Shown: one piece after another, positions 11,793-23,339 of the stretch | How the letters are laid out: each line of letters opens with the position of its first letter | Position numbering within the stretch: the first letter of the stretch is position 1 | Assembly: GCA_028583405.1 (NCBI GenBank) | Contig: CM053246.1 | Span: 2,600,570 to 2,664,569, forward strand | From: Pogonophryne albipinna | Taxonomy: Eukaryota; Chordata; Actinopteri; Perciformes; Artedidraconidae | Length of the DNA: 64,000 bases | Direction of reading: 5' to 3' | Position numbers and translations under genes: made by a program | Notes under the pieces: generated by a model | What the model saw: only the letters and a program-made list of their open reading frames with translations | The model's database searches: none | Told to the model about the DNA's origin: nothing

Positions 11793-12650
11793 ATGGCTCT
11801 TTCCCCACCCTCGGGTGCTATTCCCTGCTCTAACTGTCTCATGTTTGGTTACTTCCCTACCTCCTTTACTGGTACCGATACATGTGTTAAATGTAGTATA
11901 GTTGTTAGGTTGGAGGCGGGAATCATAGCCATAGAAGCCCGGCTCCGCATCTTAGAAAGTAACTCAGCTACAGTAAAGCCCATGTTAGTCGGTGCGGACC
12001 GGCAAAAGATAGCTCCTATTAGCCGTCCCCCGGCAACTCCCGAGCAGCAGGGAGACTGGGTGACTGTTCAGAAGGGGCATAACGCGAAACCCGCAGGTCC
12101 CCACCAACCCGTTCACGTATCAAACAGATATTCCCCACTCAGCGAGACACCCGCTGAGAAGCCAACTCTGGTTATTGGTAGCTCTATTATGAGATATGTG
12201 AATTTAGAGACCAAAGCCTCCATAGTCACATGCATTCCGGGGGCCAGAGCGGGCGACGTTGAGGCGCATCTTAAACTGCTGGCTAAAAATAAACGTAAAT
12301 ACAGTAGGATTGTTATTCACGTCGGTGGTAATGATGTTCGTTTACGCCAATCAGAATGCACCAAACTTAATGTGGAGTCGGTGTGTAGTTATGCTAAAAC
12401 AATGTCGGACACCGTAATCTTCTCTGGTCCCCTCCCCAATCTGATCAATGATGACATGTATAGCCGCATGTCATCATGTCAGCGCTGGTTGTCTTGGTGG
12501 TGCCCAGCAAACAATGTGGGCTTCGTAAATAATTGGACAGCCTTCTGGGGAAAACCTGGTCTGATTAAGAGAGACGGCATTCATCCTACTTTGGAAGGTG
12601 CAAATCTCATTTCGGCAAACATTTCAGGGCTTTGTGGACTTAATCCATGA
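11793..12650 (+). CDS. L2 LINE ORF1 protein with SGNH/esterase-like domain
   Basis: The 285-aa frame begins MALSPPSG. It has a small CxxC...CxxC pair (C12/C15 and C31/C34), a short helical stretch (about 40-60) and a polar linker. An SGNH-hydrolase-like domain follows: GSS near residue 130 at the nucleophile position, HVGGND near 176-181, and D260-G-I-H263 as the C-terminal Asp/His pair. ORF1 proteins with an esterase domain are known in CR1/L2-clade LINEs, where they are thought to act with the RNA in the RNP. It ends 114 bp upstream of ORF2 in the same frame. The ATG sits in a CCATGG context, supporting this start. No disruption is seen. Confidence 0.88.
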   Translation: MALSPPSGAIPCSNCLMFGYFPTSFTGTDTCVKCSIVVRLEAGIIAIEARLRILESNSATVKPMLVGADRQKIAPISRPPATPEQQGDWVTVQKGHNAKPAGPHQPVHVSNRYSPLSETPAEKPTLVIGSSIMRYVNLETKASIVTCIPGARAGDVEAHLKLLAKNKRKYSRIVIHVGGNDVRLRQSECTKLNVESVCSYAKTMSDTVIFSGPLPNLINDDMYSRMSSCQRWLSWWCPANNVGFVNNWTAFWGKPGLIKRDGIHPTLEGANLISANISGLCGLNP

Positions 12651-12764
12651 CAAACTGGAGTTGAGACCAGGAGGCGAAGTCGCAGTCTTACACGCTTCTC
12701 TGCGCTCTCTCCTAGGCAGTCATCCATAGGAATCCCGAACCCAATAAAATACCCAATATTAGCG

Positions 12765-15764
12765 GTGTGTGTGTCTGCCCAAGGACAATTTAAGGTAAAA
12801 CCTAATAGAGGTGTCATACATAATAACCTAATAAAAGTAAATGTAACAACTACTACAGTGCAACAAAACAGGAATATTAAATGTGGTCTCTTAAACATAA
12901 GATCTCTTGCATCCAAAGCAATATTGGTAAATGATTTAATATCAGATTATAATATTGATATATGCTGTCTCACTGAAACTTGGTTGAGACATGAAGAATA
13001 TGTCAGCATAAATGAGGCCACTCCACCCAGCCATATCAATACTCATATTGCCCGAGGCGTGGGCCGAGGAGGTGGAGTTGCAGCAATCTTTGACTCAAGT
13101 TTACTTATCAATACTAAACCAAAATTAAATTATACCTCCTTTGAAAGTCTCGTTTTTAGTCTTACGCATCCGACCTGGAAAACTTTGCAGCCAATCTTAT
13201 TTGTTACAGTGTACCGTGCACCAGGTCCTTATTCAGAATTCTTATCAGAATTATCTGAGTTTTTATCAACTTTAGTTCTTAAAACAGATAAAGTAATTAT
13301 CGTAGGTGACTTTAATATTCATGTTGACGATGATAAAAATAGCCTTACTGTTGCATTTAACTCTATATTAGATTCTGTTGGTTTCTGTCAGAGTGTAAAT
13401 AAACCAACCCACTGCTATAATCACACTCTCGACCTTGTTCTGACTTATGGTATTGAAATTGAGCAACTATTAGTCGAACCGCATAATCCTGCTTTATCCG
13501 ACCATTTCTTAGTAACTTTTGAAGTACTGTTACTAGACTACAAAGCATTAGTCAAAAGCTCCTGCAGCAGAAACCTATCTGTTAGTGCTATAGCCAAATT
13601 TAAGGAAGAGATTCCACCAATACTTAACTCGATAGCATGTCTGCATGTAGGGGAGGAAACTTATACAAAATGTACACCACCCCAAATTGATCATGTTGTT
13701 GATAGTGCTACAGATGCGCTGCGAATTAAATTAGACTCTGTTGCTCCTTTGAAAAAGAAGAAAATAAAACAACATAGATTAGCTCCATGGCATAATGCCG
13801 AAACCCGCAAAATAAAGCAAAAGTCGAGACAACTTGAAAGGATATGGCGTTCCACTAAACTTGAAGAATCTCGTTTAATTTGGCATATTCCTCTCAATGA
13901 ATATAAGAAAGCACTGCGTGAAGCGAGAGCAGCCTACTACTCTTCATTAATAGATGAGAATAAGAATAATGCAAGATTTCTTTTCAGCACTGGAGCCAGG
14001 CTGACAGAGAGCCACAGCTCGATTGAGCCTTCTATTCCCATAGCACTCAGTAGTAATGATTTTATGTGCTTTTTTAATGATAAAATTGTTACTCTTAGAA
14101 ACAAAATTAATGACCTCTTGCCTTTGACCAGTATAGTTTTATCAACAGCTCCCGGAAACGTAAGTTCTAATATTACACTAGATAGTAAACTAGATTGCTT
14201 TTCAGCCATAAACCTTGAACAATTAAATTCAATGATTCTCTCTTCTAAACCATCAACGTGTATGTTAGACCCGATTCCAACTAAGCTGTTGAAGGAAGTT
14301 TTTCCATTAATTAGCACTTCTTTATTAAATATTATGAATATGTCTTTATTATCAGGCTATGTTCCACAATCATTCAAAGTAGCAGTGATAAAACCGCTTC
14401 TTAAAAAGCACAACCTCGATCCAGAGGTTTTAGCCAATTATAGACCTATTTCTAATCTTCCGTTCCTCTCAAAAATTCTTGAGAAAGCAGTCGCAAAACA
14501 GTTGTGTGATTACTTAAAAAACAATGATTTATTTGAAGATTTTCAGTCTGGCTTTAGAACACATCATAGCACAGAGACAGCTCTGGTTAAAGTCACAAAT
14601 GACATTCTAATAGCCTCCGACAAGGGACTTGTCTCTATTCTTGTTTTGCTCGATCTCAGTGCTGCATTTGATACTATCGATCATGATATCTTATTGCAAA
14701 GACTAGAGCACTTAGTTGGCATACAGGGAACTGCTTTAGGCTGGTTTAAGTCCTATCTATCTGAACGCTCTCAGTTTGTACGTGTCAATGATGAATCTTC
14801 CACGCAAACCAAAGTTAGCCATGGAGTGCCACAGGGCTCAGTGCTCGGACCTATTTTGTTCACATTATATATGCTTCCGTTAGGCAATATTATAAGGAAT
14901 CATTCTGTAAACTTTCATTGTTATGCGGATGATACTCAACTATATCTATCAATCAAGCCTGATGAAATTAATCATCTAAATAAAATTCAAGACTGCCTCA
15001 AGGACTTAAAAACGTGGATGACCTTAAACTTTTTGATGTTAAACACGACCAAAACAGAAGTTATTGTACTTGGACCGAAGAATCTACGAAACAAATTATC
15101 TAAAGATATACTAACTATGGATGGCATTAATTTGGCCTCCAGTGAGACTGTAAGGAATCTTGGTGTTATATTTGATCAGGATTTATCCTTTAACGCCCAC
15201 ATAAAATCAATTTCAAGGACCGCCTACTTCCATCTACGTAACATTGCAAAAATCAGGCATATCTTGCCTCAAAACGATGCAGAGAAAATAGTCCATGCAT
15301 TTGTTACTTCAAGGCTGAATTATTGTAACTCTTTATTATCAGGGTGTACCAAGAAGTCAGTCAAGTCGCTTCAGCTGATTCAAAATGCTGCAGCTCGTGT
15401 ACTAACCAGAGTTAGGAAAAGGGACCACATTACTCCTGTTCTGGCTGCCTTACACTGGCTCCCTATAGAACACAGGATAGAATTTAAAATTCTTCTTCTC
15501 GCCTACAAAGCCCTTAATGGGCAGGCGCCATCTTACCTTAAAGAACTCATTATACCCTACTGTCCTACTAGGGCATTGCGTTCCAAGAATGCAGGGTTGT
15601 TGGTTGTTCCTAGAGTCTCTAAAAGTACAATGGGAGCCAGAGCCTTTTCTTATCAAGCTCCACATTTGTGGAATCAGCTTCCAGTTTGTGTTCGGGCGGC
15701 AGACACCCTATCCGTTTTTATGAGTGCGCTTAAGACCTTCCTTTTTGATAAAGCTTATAGTTAG
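12765..15764 (+). CDS. L2 LINE ORF2: endonuclease / reverse transcriptase
   Basis: This 999-aa frame has an N-terminal apurinic-type endonuclease domain (about 40-255). Key motifs present are LLNIRS, LTETWL, VYRAPG, VGDFNIH and LSDHF, including the metal-binding and His/Asp catalytic residues. A basic linker (about 330-400) precedes the reverse transcriptase: [25 protein letters not shown] with the first catalytic Asp, [13 protein letters not shown], and YADD at 720-723. The C-terminal region includes [10 protein letters not shown] and [13 protein letters not shown], typical of CR1/L2 RTs. It nicks the target and copies the LINE RNA there. The exact start is uncertain because the first 25-30 residues are not conserved-looking. 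No stop or frameshift breaks it. Confidence 0.95.
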   Translation: MCVSAQGQFKVKPNRGVIHNNLIKVNVTTTTVQQNRNIKCGLLNIRSLASKAILVNDLISDYNIDICCLTETWLRHEEYVSINEATPPSHINTHIARGVGRGGGVAAIFDSSLLINTKPKLNYTSFESLVFSLTHPTWKTLQPILFVTVYRAPGPYSEFLSELSEFLSTLVLKTDKVIIVGDFNIHVDDDKNSLTVAFNSILDSVGFCQSVNKPTHCYNHTLDLVLTYGIEIEQLLVEPHNPALSDHFLVTFEVLLLDYKALVKSSCSRNLSVSAIAKFKEEIPPILNSIACLHVGEETYTKCTPPQIDHVVDSATDALRIKLDSVAPLKKKKIKQHRLAPWHNAETRKIKQKSRQLERIWRSTKLEESRLIWHIPLNEYKKALREARAAYYSSLIDENKNNARFLFSTGARLTESHSSIEPSIPIALSSNDFMCFFNDKIVTLRNKINDLLPLTSIVLSTAPGNVSSNITLDSKLDCFSAINLEQLNSMILSSKPSTCMLDPIPTKLLKEVFPLISTSLLNIMNMSLLSGYVPQSFKVAVIKPLLKKHNLDPEVLANYRPISNLPFLSKILEKAVAKQLCDYLKNNDLFEDFQSGFRTHHSTETALVKVTNDILIASDKGLVSILVLLDLSAAFDTIDHDILLQRLEHLVGIQGTALGWFKSYLSERSQFVRVNDESSTQTKVSHGVPQGSVLGPILFTLYMLPLGNIIRNHSVNFHCYADDTQLYLSIKPDEINHLNKIQDCLKDLKTWMTLNFLMLNTTKTEVIVLGPKNLRNKLSKDILTMDGINLASSETVRNLGVIFDQDLSFNAHIKSISRTAYFHLRNIAKIRHILPQNDAEKIVHAFVTSRLNYCNSLLSGCTKKSVKSLQLIQNAAARVLTRVRKRDHITPVLAALHWLPIEHRIEFKILLLAYKALNGQAPSYLKELIIPYCPTRALRSKNAGLLVVPRVSKSTMGARAFSYQAPHLWNQLPVCVRAADTLSVFMSALKTFLFDKAYS

Positions 15765-16950
15765 GGCTGATTAGATTCAGCCCCTAGTTTTGCTGATATA
15801 GGCTTAGTTTGTCGGGGGACATCTTACTTCTTCCTTCTCTCTGTCTATACCTGTGTACTCTCATGTTCCGATTAACCCAGCTTCCCCAAATGTCTTTCTT
15901 TTTGGTGTCTATATACGCTGGGATCCGGAGTCATGGATGATCCTGCGGTCCTGTGTCTGTGGGTTTTCTTCGGAAGTTTTTCCTTGTACGATGTGAGGGT
16001 CTAAGGACAGAGGGTGTCGTATTGTCATACTGATATTTTGTACAAACTGTGAAGTCCACTGAGACAAATGTAACATTTGTGATATTGGGCTATATAAATA
16101 AACATTGATTGATTGATGATTGATTGACATCTTATTGTGAGGTTGATTTCACATACACTACTTCGACATGAGCTTGTCTACATACTTGAGCATAGCCAAT
16201 TTAAATTAACCTTAGCGATGCATACAGTTCCTACCTACATAATAAAATATCTCTCTAAGTTACAAGGATGACCTTATTTTATCAACCTCAAACAGAAGCC
16301 GTTTATCCCACTTAACGCTTAACACTTGTCTATTTCGTTTTAACCTTTTATATCTACAGTCTATGGTTTTAACTTGGAGACTACGATTAGCATCGTTAGC
16401 ACCGATGTAACTACCACTCGCTTACACGCTAACCCAAGACTTAACATTCATTACGTAGCTGATTCAAATCATAAACACATCAATAAGTACTCGAATTTCA
16501 CTTACCGCAAAAAACGCATTCATGCACCGTCTGTTTCAACCGCAGAGCGAGTCACAATTGTCCGATATATAAGCATGAAGAACAAACAACCACGGCCGGC
16601 TTCAAGTTGTGTTCCCTGGATGAGCTGAGCAGGCAGAGTCCCTGTAGCTAGCTTCACGGAGCAGCTAGCAGAGAGACAAGAAGCTAGCAGCAGCAGTCAC
16701 TTGACAGAGCTGTCACTCAATGTGACCACGCCCTAATATATGCATAACTTACATTTTATTAAATATCTGAACTTTGGAGAGGAGTTGGGGGACACACGAC
16801 ACATCAAATCACATCTACAGATCAAGACGAAGCAAATGGAAGTACTCCTAGCGTGTGAAAATGTTTGTGAAAAACGTGTGCAAAGTCTCCGAAAACGGAG
16901 CAGTGGCTGTGATGCTAGCTTTGCGGCTAGCGGTTAGTTGTTATTGTTTG

Positions 16951-17156
16951 AAGTTGTTGCTATGGAAACAACATGACGGAGAAATGTTTTATATCTTCTA
17001 CATATAATAACCATGATAATAACGGACAAAGTAAAGAATGAAGTGTAGGCTATGCCTGTTTAAAGTTGTTGCTATGGAAACAACATGACGGAGAAAAAGT
17101 ATAATCTTCTACATATAATAACGGACAAAGTAAAGAATGAAGTGTAGGCTATGTTT
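16951..17156. repeat. Tandem duplication, about 112-bp unit, two copies
   Basis: AAGTTGTTGCTATGGAAACA starts at 16951 and again at 17063. Each unit continues through ATCTTCTACATATAATAA and ends AGTGTAGGCTATG. The second unit is shorter by small deletions. Confidence 0.85.
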
Positions 17157-17383
17157 AAATGTTTGGAATTTGACCGTGTATGATGGCCCTCTTGAGTTGC
17201 CGTACAATCCGTCATATGACGGATGACGGATGCGACGGAAATACACCCGAGCAGATATGGTACCCCGAGCAGATATGGTACCTACACCGGCTGTTCCCCA
17301 GAGTTTGCCGCTTGGTTCTAACGCATTCGGCTCAATTAACGTGTCCGTTCACACGAGACCACTGGAAATGCTGGAAACGCTGC

Positions 17384-19085
17384 ACTGTAAAAAAAAAAGA
17401 AGTTTTTTTACAGTTTTTTTATTGTATTTCATAATTACAGGAAATCATATTCAATTTACAAGAATAAACCGCTCACTCTGCTGCTGACACGCACCTCATC
17501 TGCCCCAGTTACACAAACCTCTCAAGATGGCACTCGTAGCTACCACACTCAAATGACCTCAAGTATTTGCTCCTGTTTACAGACCTGCTGCGATACTGTC
17601 CAGTGTGATAGTGATGCCAAGTGACGACTTTATAGAACACAACTCTTTTCAAACCAATGCTTTAAATGTACAGATATGATCATAACAGTCAATTTAAGAG
17701 TAGTATTGCCCTTTGACTTCAAGCTGTATAAGTGTGAAGACAATGGCCGTATCATCCACAGAATTTGTAATTATAAAAACTATTGTTTGTAGCACTACAT
17801 TTAAGTGTACTTCTGTCTTAACAGGTGCCTTTTCAAAATCAATCCGGACAAGGGGACTAAAATGGAGAGGAAAGCTTCAAAGAAACAGCAGTCAGTCAAT
17901 CCGAAGGTGCTTTCATTGATCACCAACATCGCTGACTTTGAATGGAGAGAGTAAAATCGCACACACATAGTCACATATGTATGTAACTCTCTTAACAGTT
18001 ATGTAACTGTTAAGAGAGTTTAGTGTTTATAATGTTATCTTGTTTAAGGTCTATTCTGCTTTATTATTATTGTGTTTATGTGTATGGATGTATGTGTGTA
18101 TATGTATGGGTTATATATATATATATAGAAAGTATTGTAATAACGTGTATATATTGTGTTCTTAATTATGTTACGGCATTGTAAATAATAAGAAATTATA
18201 AAAAAGAATGGTGGTGGTGTCATTTTTTATTTATATTGTCAAATATTTTCAACATGTTGCCAAAGGCATAACGTTTTAATGATATTGCATACATTTCTTT
18301 GTGGCATCATTTCACAGATTTTAAAGTATTATGACAAATATCATCATACTTCAGGACTTATTTTTTCCAATTTATATTTTTAAATACAAGATTGACACAA
18401 TGTAAAAGTACAGTAAACCTACATTTAGAGAAAGTAAATGCATTTATTTTGACAGTTTATTAATGTATTTGAATACAGATTTTTTTCTTGCAAAACATCT
18501 GACAGTTAATGTAAACTTAAGCATTTGCGAAAATAAAATGACATGTTTTCTTTGTATTTTACATGTAAATGATCTTTGATTTACAGTAATATTTTTAAAG
18601 AACAACAGTAATCTTCTGTCTTTAAGCTTTTTATTATCATTTAAAAACATATGTATTCTGTTGTTTTAGAGGAAAATGACTCTATTCTAACAATTAATAT
18701 ATGTTAAAAGAAAAAGATTTCATGGAATTATAAGAAGATTTCTTGTGAAATTACAGATTTTTTTGGCAAAAAATGAGATAATTAATGTAAACTAACGCTT
18801 TTGCAAAGTAAAATGACGTTCTTTTCTTTGTGTTTTACTTGTAAATGGTCTTAGATATACGGTACTTTTTTGTAATAATAAAAGTAATTTTCTGTATTTT
18901 AGCTTTTCTTTATCATTTTTAAAAGATAATTATTCTGTTTTCTAGAGGTTTATGACTCTATTCTAACAAATAATATATGTTAAAAGAAAGATATTTCATG
19001 TAAAATTACAGTAATAGAGGCTACTTGTGGTAAGGTAAGTTAGTGTTTTTTTACATGTTATCTCCGTATTTTATTTTACAGTTTT
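17384..19085. repeat. ACTGTAAAA-type repeat region with a 278-bp tandem duplication
   Basis: The stretch opens CACTGTAAAAAAAA and closes TTTTACAGTTTTTTT, with many scattered TTACAG/CTGTAA motifs, a pattern common in fish interspersed repeats. Inside, 18474-18724 and 18752-19003 are diverged copies, each starting TACAGATTTTTTT and ending ATGTTAAAAGAAA. A short 68-codon - frame at 18444-18650 is not credible as a gene. Confidence 0.6.
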
Positions 19086-19231
19086 TTTCCTTTTTTTAAC
19101 GGACATTTTCTGGCGTCCCCGTCGCCAGAAAATAACCGGCGGGGCTTGTATACGCGAGTAGTGAAAACACTTCCGCGTAGTCTGCTCGCGTGTATCCTCC
19201 CTTTCGTCTCCTCCCGCACCCCTCCTCCATC

Positions 19232-19350
19232 ACCCCTCCTCGACTCCTCCGTGTGCATTTCAGCTATTGGGACGTCCTTCAAGATGGCGTGTCTTGATCG
19301 ATTTCCGGGTCAAGTCCCGGAGGAGGGGGAGAGAGGAGTCGAGGAGGGGT
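19232..19350. repeat. 18-bp perfect inverted repeat in a CpG-rich block
   Basis: ACCCCTCCTCGACTCCTC at 19232-19249 is exactly complementary to 19333-19350, with an 83-bp loop. The loop holds CTTCAAGATGGCG, a YY1-like motif, and TTTCCGGGTCAAGTCCCGG. The surrounding 19127-19360 is CpG-rich with polypyrimidine tracts. It could be a promoter or part of a palindromic transposon; the sequence alone cannot decide. Confidence 0.6.
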
Positions 19351-19429
19351 ATTGGGATGAGGCTATAGTGTTTTCCTCTACTTATGAAAGCGTTCTTTGC
19401 ATGCATGCCTTGCAAATTTGAAACACACC

Positions 19430-22400
19430 TTAGTATCTTTCTTGTCAGTGTGAGTGTAGTGCAATGTATTTATATGAGTATGGGCATATCCACAAGACAG
19501 TAATATTTTAGTGTTTAATGTTCATGTGCTTCTTAACGTTGGTTTGTTTATTTACTTTAAGTCATAATGTGGAAAGAACATAATGTGTTGTATTTAGTGA
19601 CAAAGCACATCATAGGATATGGGTTGTCTATTTTGAAATGTGCAAATAATAATTATAACCTAATATATATTACAAATAAATATTACAAATAAATGAATAC
19701 CTCTCCGACCATCAACCCAACATTGACTTTTGTACCACATGTTTCTGTAACGTGACTTGAAATGTCTTTTTTTCCAGTTGTGAGTAGATCCTTCATTTCC
19801 TTTAGCGTTTCATTTCTTTATGGAACAATGGTTTCCATCCACATCAAAAAAGCAAACTCAAGCATTTGGTTGTCTGCATACTTACTTTCTCTTATTTGTA
19901 CTTATAGCACTGCATTCTGAAAATGTCCTTCCACCTGTGCTTCTCCTGCATGTCAGGATCTCTGCTGGGAAAAAGCTGTGAAAGCATCTTTAATCAATAT
20001 TTTGTAACTAAAGGCATTTCACAATTTCTTTCTGTTCCCCTGATACCTATTTTTTCAAACAACCGCTGAACTTGTTCCAGTTTATAATGATGGCGCTCAG
20101 TCATAACTTGAATTGGGTTGCCTCTGTTTTGTCAAAGCTTCTGATGCTCGATGCATGCGAGACGCTGTCAGATGTCCAACAGAGCCACCTTCATAGGGCT
20201 TCACCTGGCCTCAGTGATCTGTGCCATGCAAACTAGACAATTAGAATGAGAGCTTGTGATTGCATGCAAATACAAGAACAGCTTTCTCACCCGATTGACA
20301 TTTCTGTATCACAGTGTTGCCATTCATAACACTGGCATTGTGTGTGTCATGTATGTGTACATGCAAATAAAACCAGATAGTGTTGCTTCTATCTCTGGGA
20401 TGAATGATATCATTTATGACCAGTTTCTATGACTGGGTTTAATGAAAACATTTATGAGAATTGAAAACTGTCATTCTTTTTAGATGCCACATGTAAAATA
20501 AACTATATATATAAATATATATAAAGCAAGCACTCTGAGCTTGTTTCTCTCTTTAACCTGCTAATTCTTCCTTTACTGCAACTGATTACATTTTGCTCCA
20601 AGCTGTGAATTTCTTTTTTTACTGTGCATGAGGAAAGCATAAACAGCGCTTGCAGATCGAGCACGCTGATAAAAAAACAAAAAACGATTTGAGCTATTTT
20701 AGTGTCTTACCCGTGCTTACCAAGTTCCAGGGCACACTGCAAAAAGGTAATCTAATTTGTAATGTGTGACAGCTTATTCGCAAATGTGTACTCTGGCACA
20801 TTTTTTTTAATTGGCCCGCCAGTGATTCTTCTTCTTCCGCTGATTTCACAAAGACACCCTGGAACAGTTTAGACGACACATGACATCGCCTGTGAACTCC
20901 AGTTATCAATCAAGCGCCAATTAACATGCTCGGCTAGAGGAAATCAAGGGCTCTTTGAAGTGCGGCAGTTAGCAGAGTAGCTACGCATATCATTGATATG
21001 ATGGGCTCTCAATTTGATCCTCACTCTACCAAAACATACGAACTGAAATGTGCTCACAGGGTCCACCACAACAGATAATCCACTCTGGATATACGCTTGA
21101 TGTTGGATCTAACTTTAGGGTATTTGACATTGCATTACAAACGGTCAATTAAGAAGAGTCGGAGAAAACAACCTCCTTTTTCATATCTAAGTGTTTCATT
21201 TTGTTCCATCGGATATCCTGTTTTTTTTGCTGGTTGTAACCATAGGTTGTAACACTGTCTTCTCCCCCACAACACTTCCTCTGAAGTAGGTAAACCTCAA
21301 ACACGACACACAGCAGCTGCACCGTGCTGTGAACTTCCTCATGAAGGCACGTGTTTTTGCACCTACACGTCCAATAAGAAAACCAATTGTTTATTTAGTG
21401 CGGCTCTTAGTTTCAAAGAAGGCCCAGTTTTCAGGTTACATCCTGACATATGAAGCCATGACGAGGGGAGAGGTGAAAGTGTCCTTTTGGTGTATGATTT
21501 GAATCATCGTCAGCAGGCAGACAAGTTCAGGTGCTTTGCACAAAAACAACACAGAGATCTTAGCAGAAAAAATCACAAAAACAACAAATGTGGCAACTGT
21601 GTGTGCTCTGTTAATTAGAGCTGAGATAGCAGAGATTAGTCTTCAAGCACAGCCATATTACAGAAAGTCATGCCAAATAAGGAGAAACAAAAGTAGGAGA
21701 GAGGCAGACTCAGTACAAAAACAATGTCCCAAAGCTACTAATCAAACAACTCCCAATCTAGATGTAGACCTCAGATTACACTAATGAATTCTAATTATTG
21801 TGTTTTAGCATGTAAATATGTATTAAAATGGCAGACAGAGACAATCCCTGCCTACAGCAGAGGTTTGAGCAGTGATCTGTATGGTGAGCTTCATGCTGCT
21901 TCAAGTGTTTTTAAAGCAGGATTTAGTTGTTGTATCCTGAAATCAGATTGCTTTTACTTGGGGCAAACATAGCCTTTACTTTTTCTTCAATGAAAATTAT
22001 CAACTTTCTTATCTCTGAGAACAAATTGTATCCAGCTGCCTCTGTTCCTCAGCAACAAGAATATTCTTAACAAGAGAGTAAGCACGCTGTCTGCTGGAGG
22101 TTATCAACCTGGACATACAGCAATCATGACAGCGTGGTTTCATTAAAGCAAATATTAAAATGAACCACTTTATCTTTCTAAACCAAATCTAGTAAATTAG
22201 CCCACCTTAAGTGGTTACTTTCAAAAGGTTTCATGTTTCTGTTTTGATATGTACTGTAGGAAGCCGATTGGATGCAGGGGGTCAACAATGTTTCTTGAAA
22301 TAAAAAACAATTAGCATTTCTACGGTGTTAAATCTGTTTAAACCAGGCATTGTAAGAAGATTTGGAGATTTGAAGCTTGCAGTTTGTGCCGATGGACGCA

Positions 22401-23330
22401 GAATCTTCAGGCAGAGGACCAGATGTTGGTTTCAGAGCTTTCTGGTTCTCTTTTACAGTCCATATTGACCAACCACGTTTGAGCTATCTTTGGTTGCATG
22501 CAGGTAAACAGTCCATGTAAAGGAAATGTGGATCCCAGGACTAGCTTCTTGAGGAATAGAGGTATCCTGTGTATGTTCATGAAATGTGCACTAGAACAGA
22601 GCAGAGAGTTGCACAGCCATAGTCAAAGATCAACTCGTTTAAAAACCACTCCTGGTTCATCTTCTCTCGCCCTAACTAAGGCTTTGAATTCAGTGTATGG
22701 TGTGGACTTTGCTCAGGACGCGGAGATCCTTACTGCTGTCTGTTTGTTCTTATATCAGGGAAACAGAAGAGGAATTCATGCACACAGGCCAGAAAAATGA
22801 GTACAAAATAATATTGAAGTAACTTAGAGATTGTTATCACCTTTAAAGGATAAGCAGGAGAACGCTAGATGTCCCCGTTTGATGTCGTTTTGGTTAGAAA
22901 GCCTGCAAAATGTGATATTTTCCTCCCAGCAACAAACATCATTAATTATTCACACACTGTTAGTTTACAGTAAAATAATTGCAGAGGAAGTATGTAAAAT
23001 CAAGTAATATGCTAAAAACTGAGACGATACTATACCAAATCCGAAGCATTATGTACCCTTTTTAAAGGCTTTGAGTGTAAATGATCTTTTCTTTTGAAAG
23101 ACAACAGTTTGATGAACAAGAAATCAGCATGTAAAGTGTAAAAGGAAGCACATGCTAAGAAAGGCCTTTCCAAATGAAGAGGCAGAAACAGCAGCTTGTT
23201 TTAGTGTTAATGGACTTTTTCTTCTGTTTTCAAACATTATGTACAGCTTCCTCCCAGCAAGAGTTTGTCAAAAAATGCATAGTGGGAAGTGGGGGCTTCT
23301 CAGTGCAGTGTGTCAGGATGTGGTGCTCTA
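19430..23330. other. Intergenic; two blocks resemble conserved non-coding elements
   Basis: No gene is supported. 20080-20330 and 20800-20960 are balanced in composition and carry homeodomain/POU-type motifs: ATGCAAAT at 20264-20271, CAATTAGAATGAG nearby, and TATCAATCAAGCGCCAATTAA around 20905. This kind of sequence is often a developmental enhancer in fish, but conservation could not be checked. The rest is AT-rich with stop-filled frames. Confidence 0.35.
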
Positions 23331-23339
23331 GATAGGTAA

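Larger units (their letters stand above)
11515..16126 (+). mobile_element. Full-length L2-clade non-LTR retrotransposon
   Basis: A LINE of about 4.6 kb carries two open ORFs, a 5' UTR of about 280 bp, and a 3' UTR ending GGGCTATATAAATAAACATT followed by the short ATTG-rich tail typical of L2. Its borders come from alignment with copy B: the host repeat breaks after TACACACAT and resumes at CATCTTATTGTGAGG. ACAT occurs at both junctions (11511-11514, 16127-16130) as a probable short target duplication. Intact ORFs, complete catalytic motifs and a preserved tail indicate a young insertion. Retrotransposition would be by target-primed reverse transcription. Confidence 0.93.
9394..16530 (-). mobile_element. 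Large repeat family, copy A (interrupted by an L2 LINE)
   Basis: Sequence from about 9394 to 11514 and from 16127 to about 16530 aligns in reverse orientation with 58700-62540 (copy B). Matching landmarks include the block ending in CATCACAG|gtaaga, the 9725-9985 terminal block, an exon-like block at 11105-11190 and the MNA-start block at 16523. The terminal inverted repeats that bound copy B were not found here. The copy is therefore partial or its ends have been replaced. The 4.6-kb L2 insertion accounts for its greater length. Confidence 0.7.

Noticed and set aside
12581..14317. Minus-strand frames opposite the L2 ORFs
   Set aside because: Shadows of the LINE coding strands without any domain.
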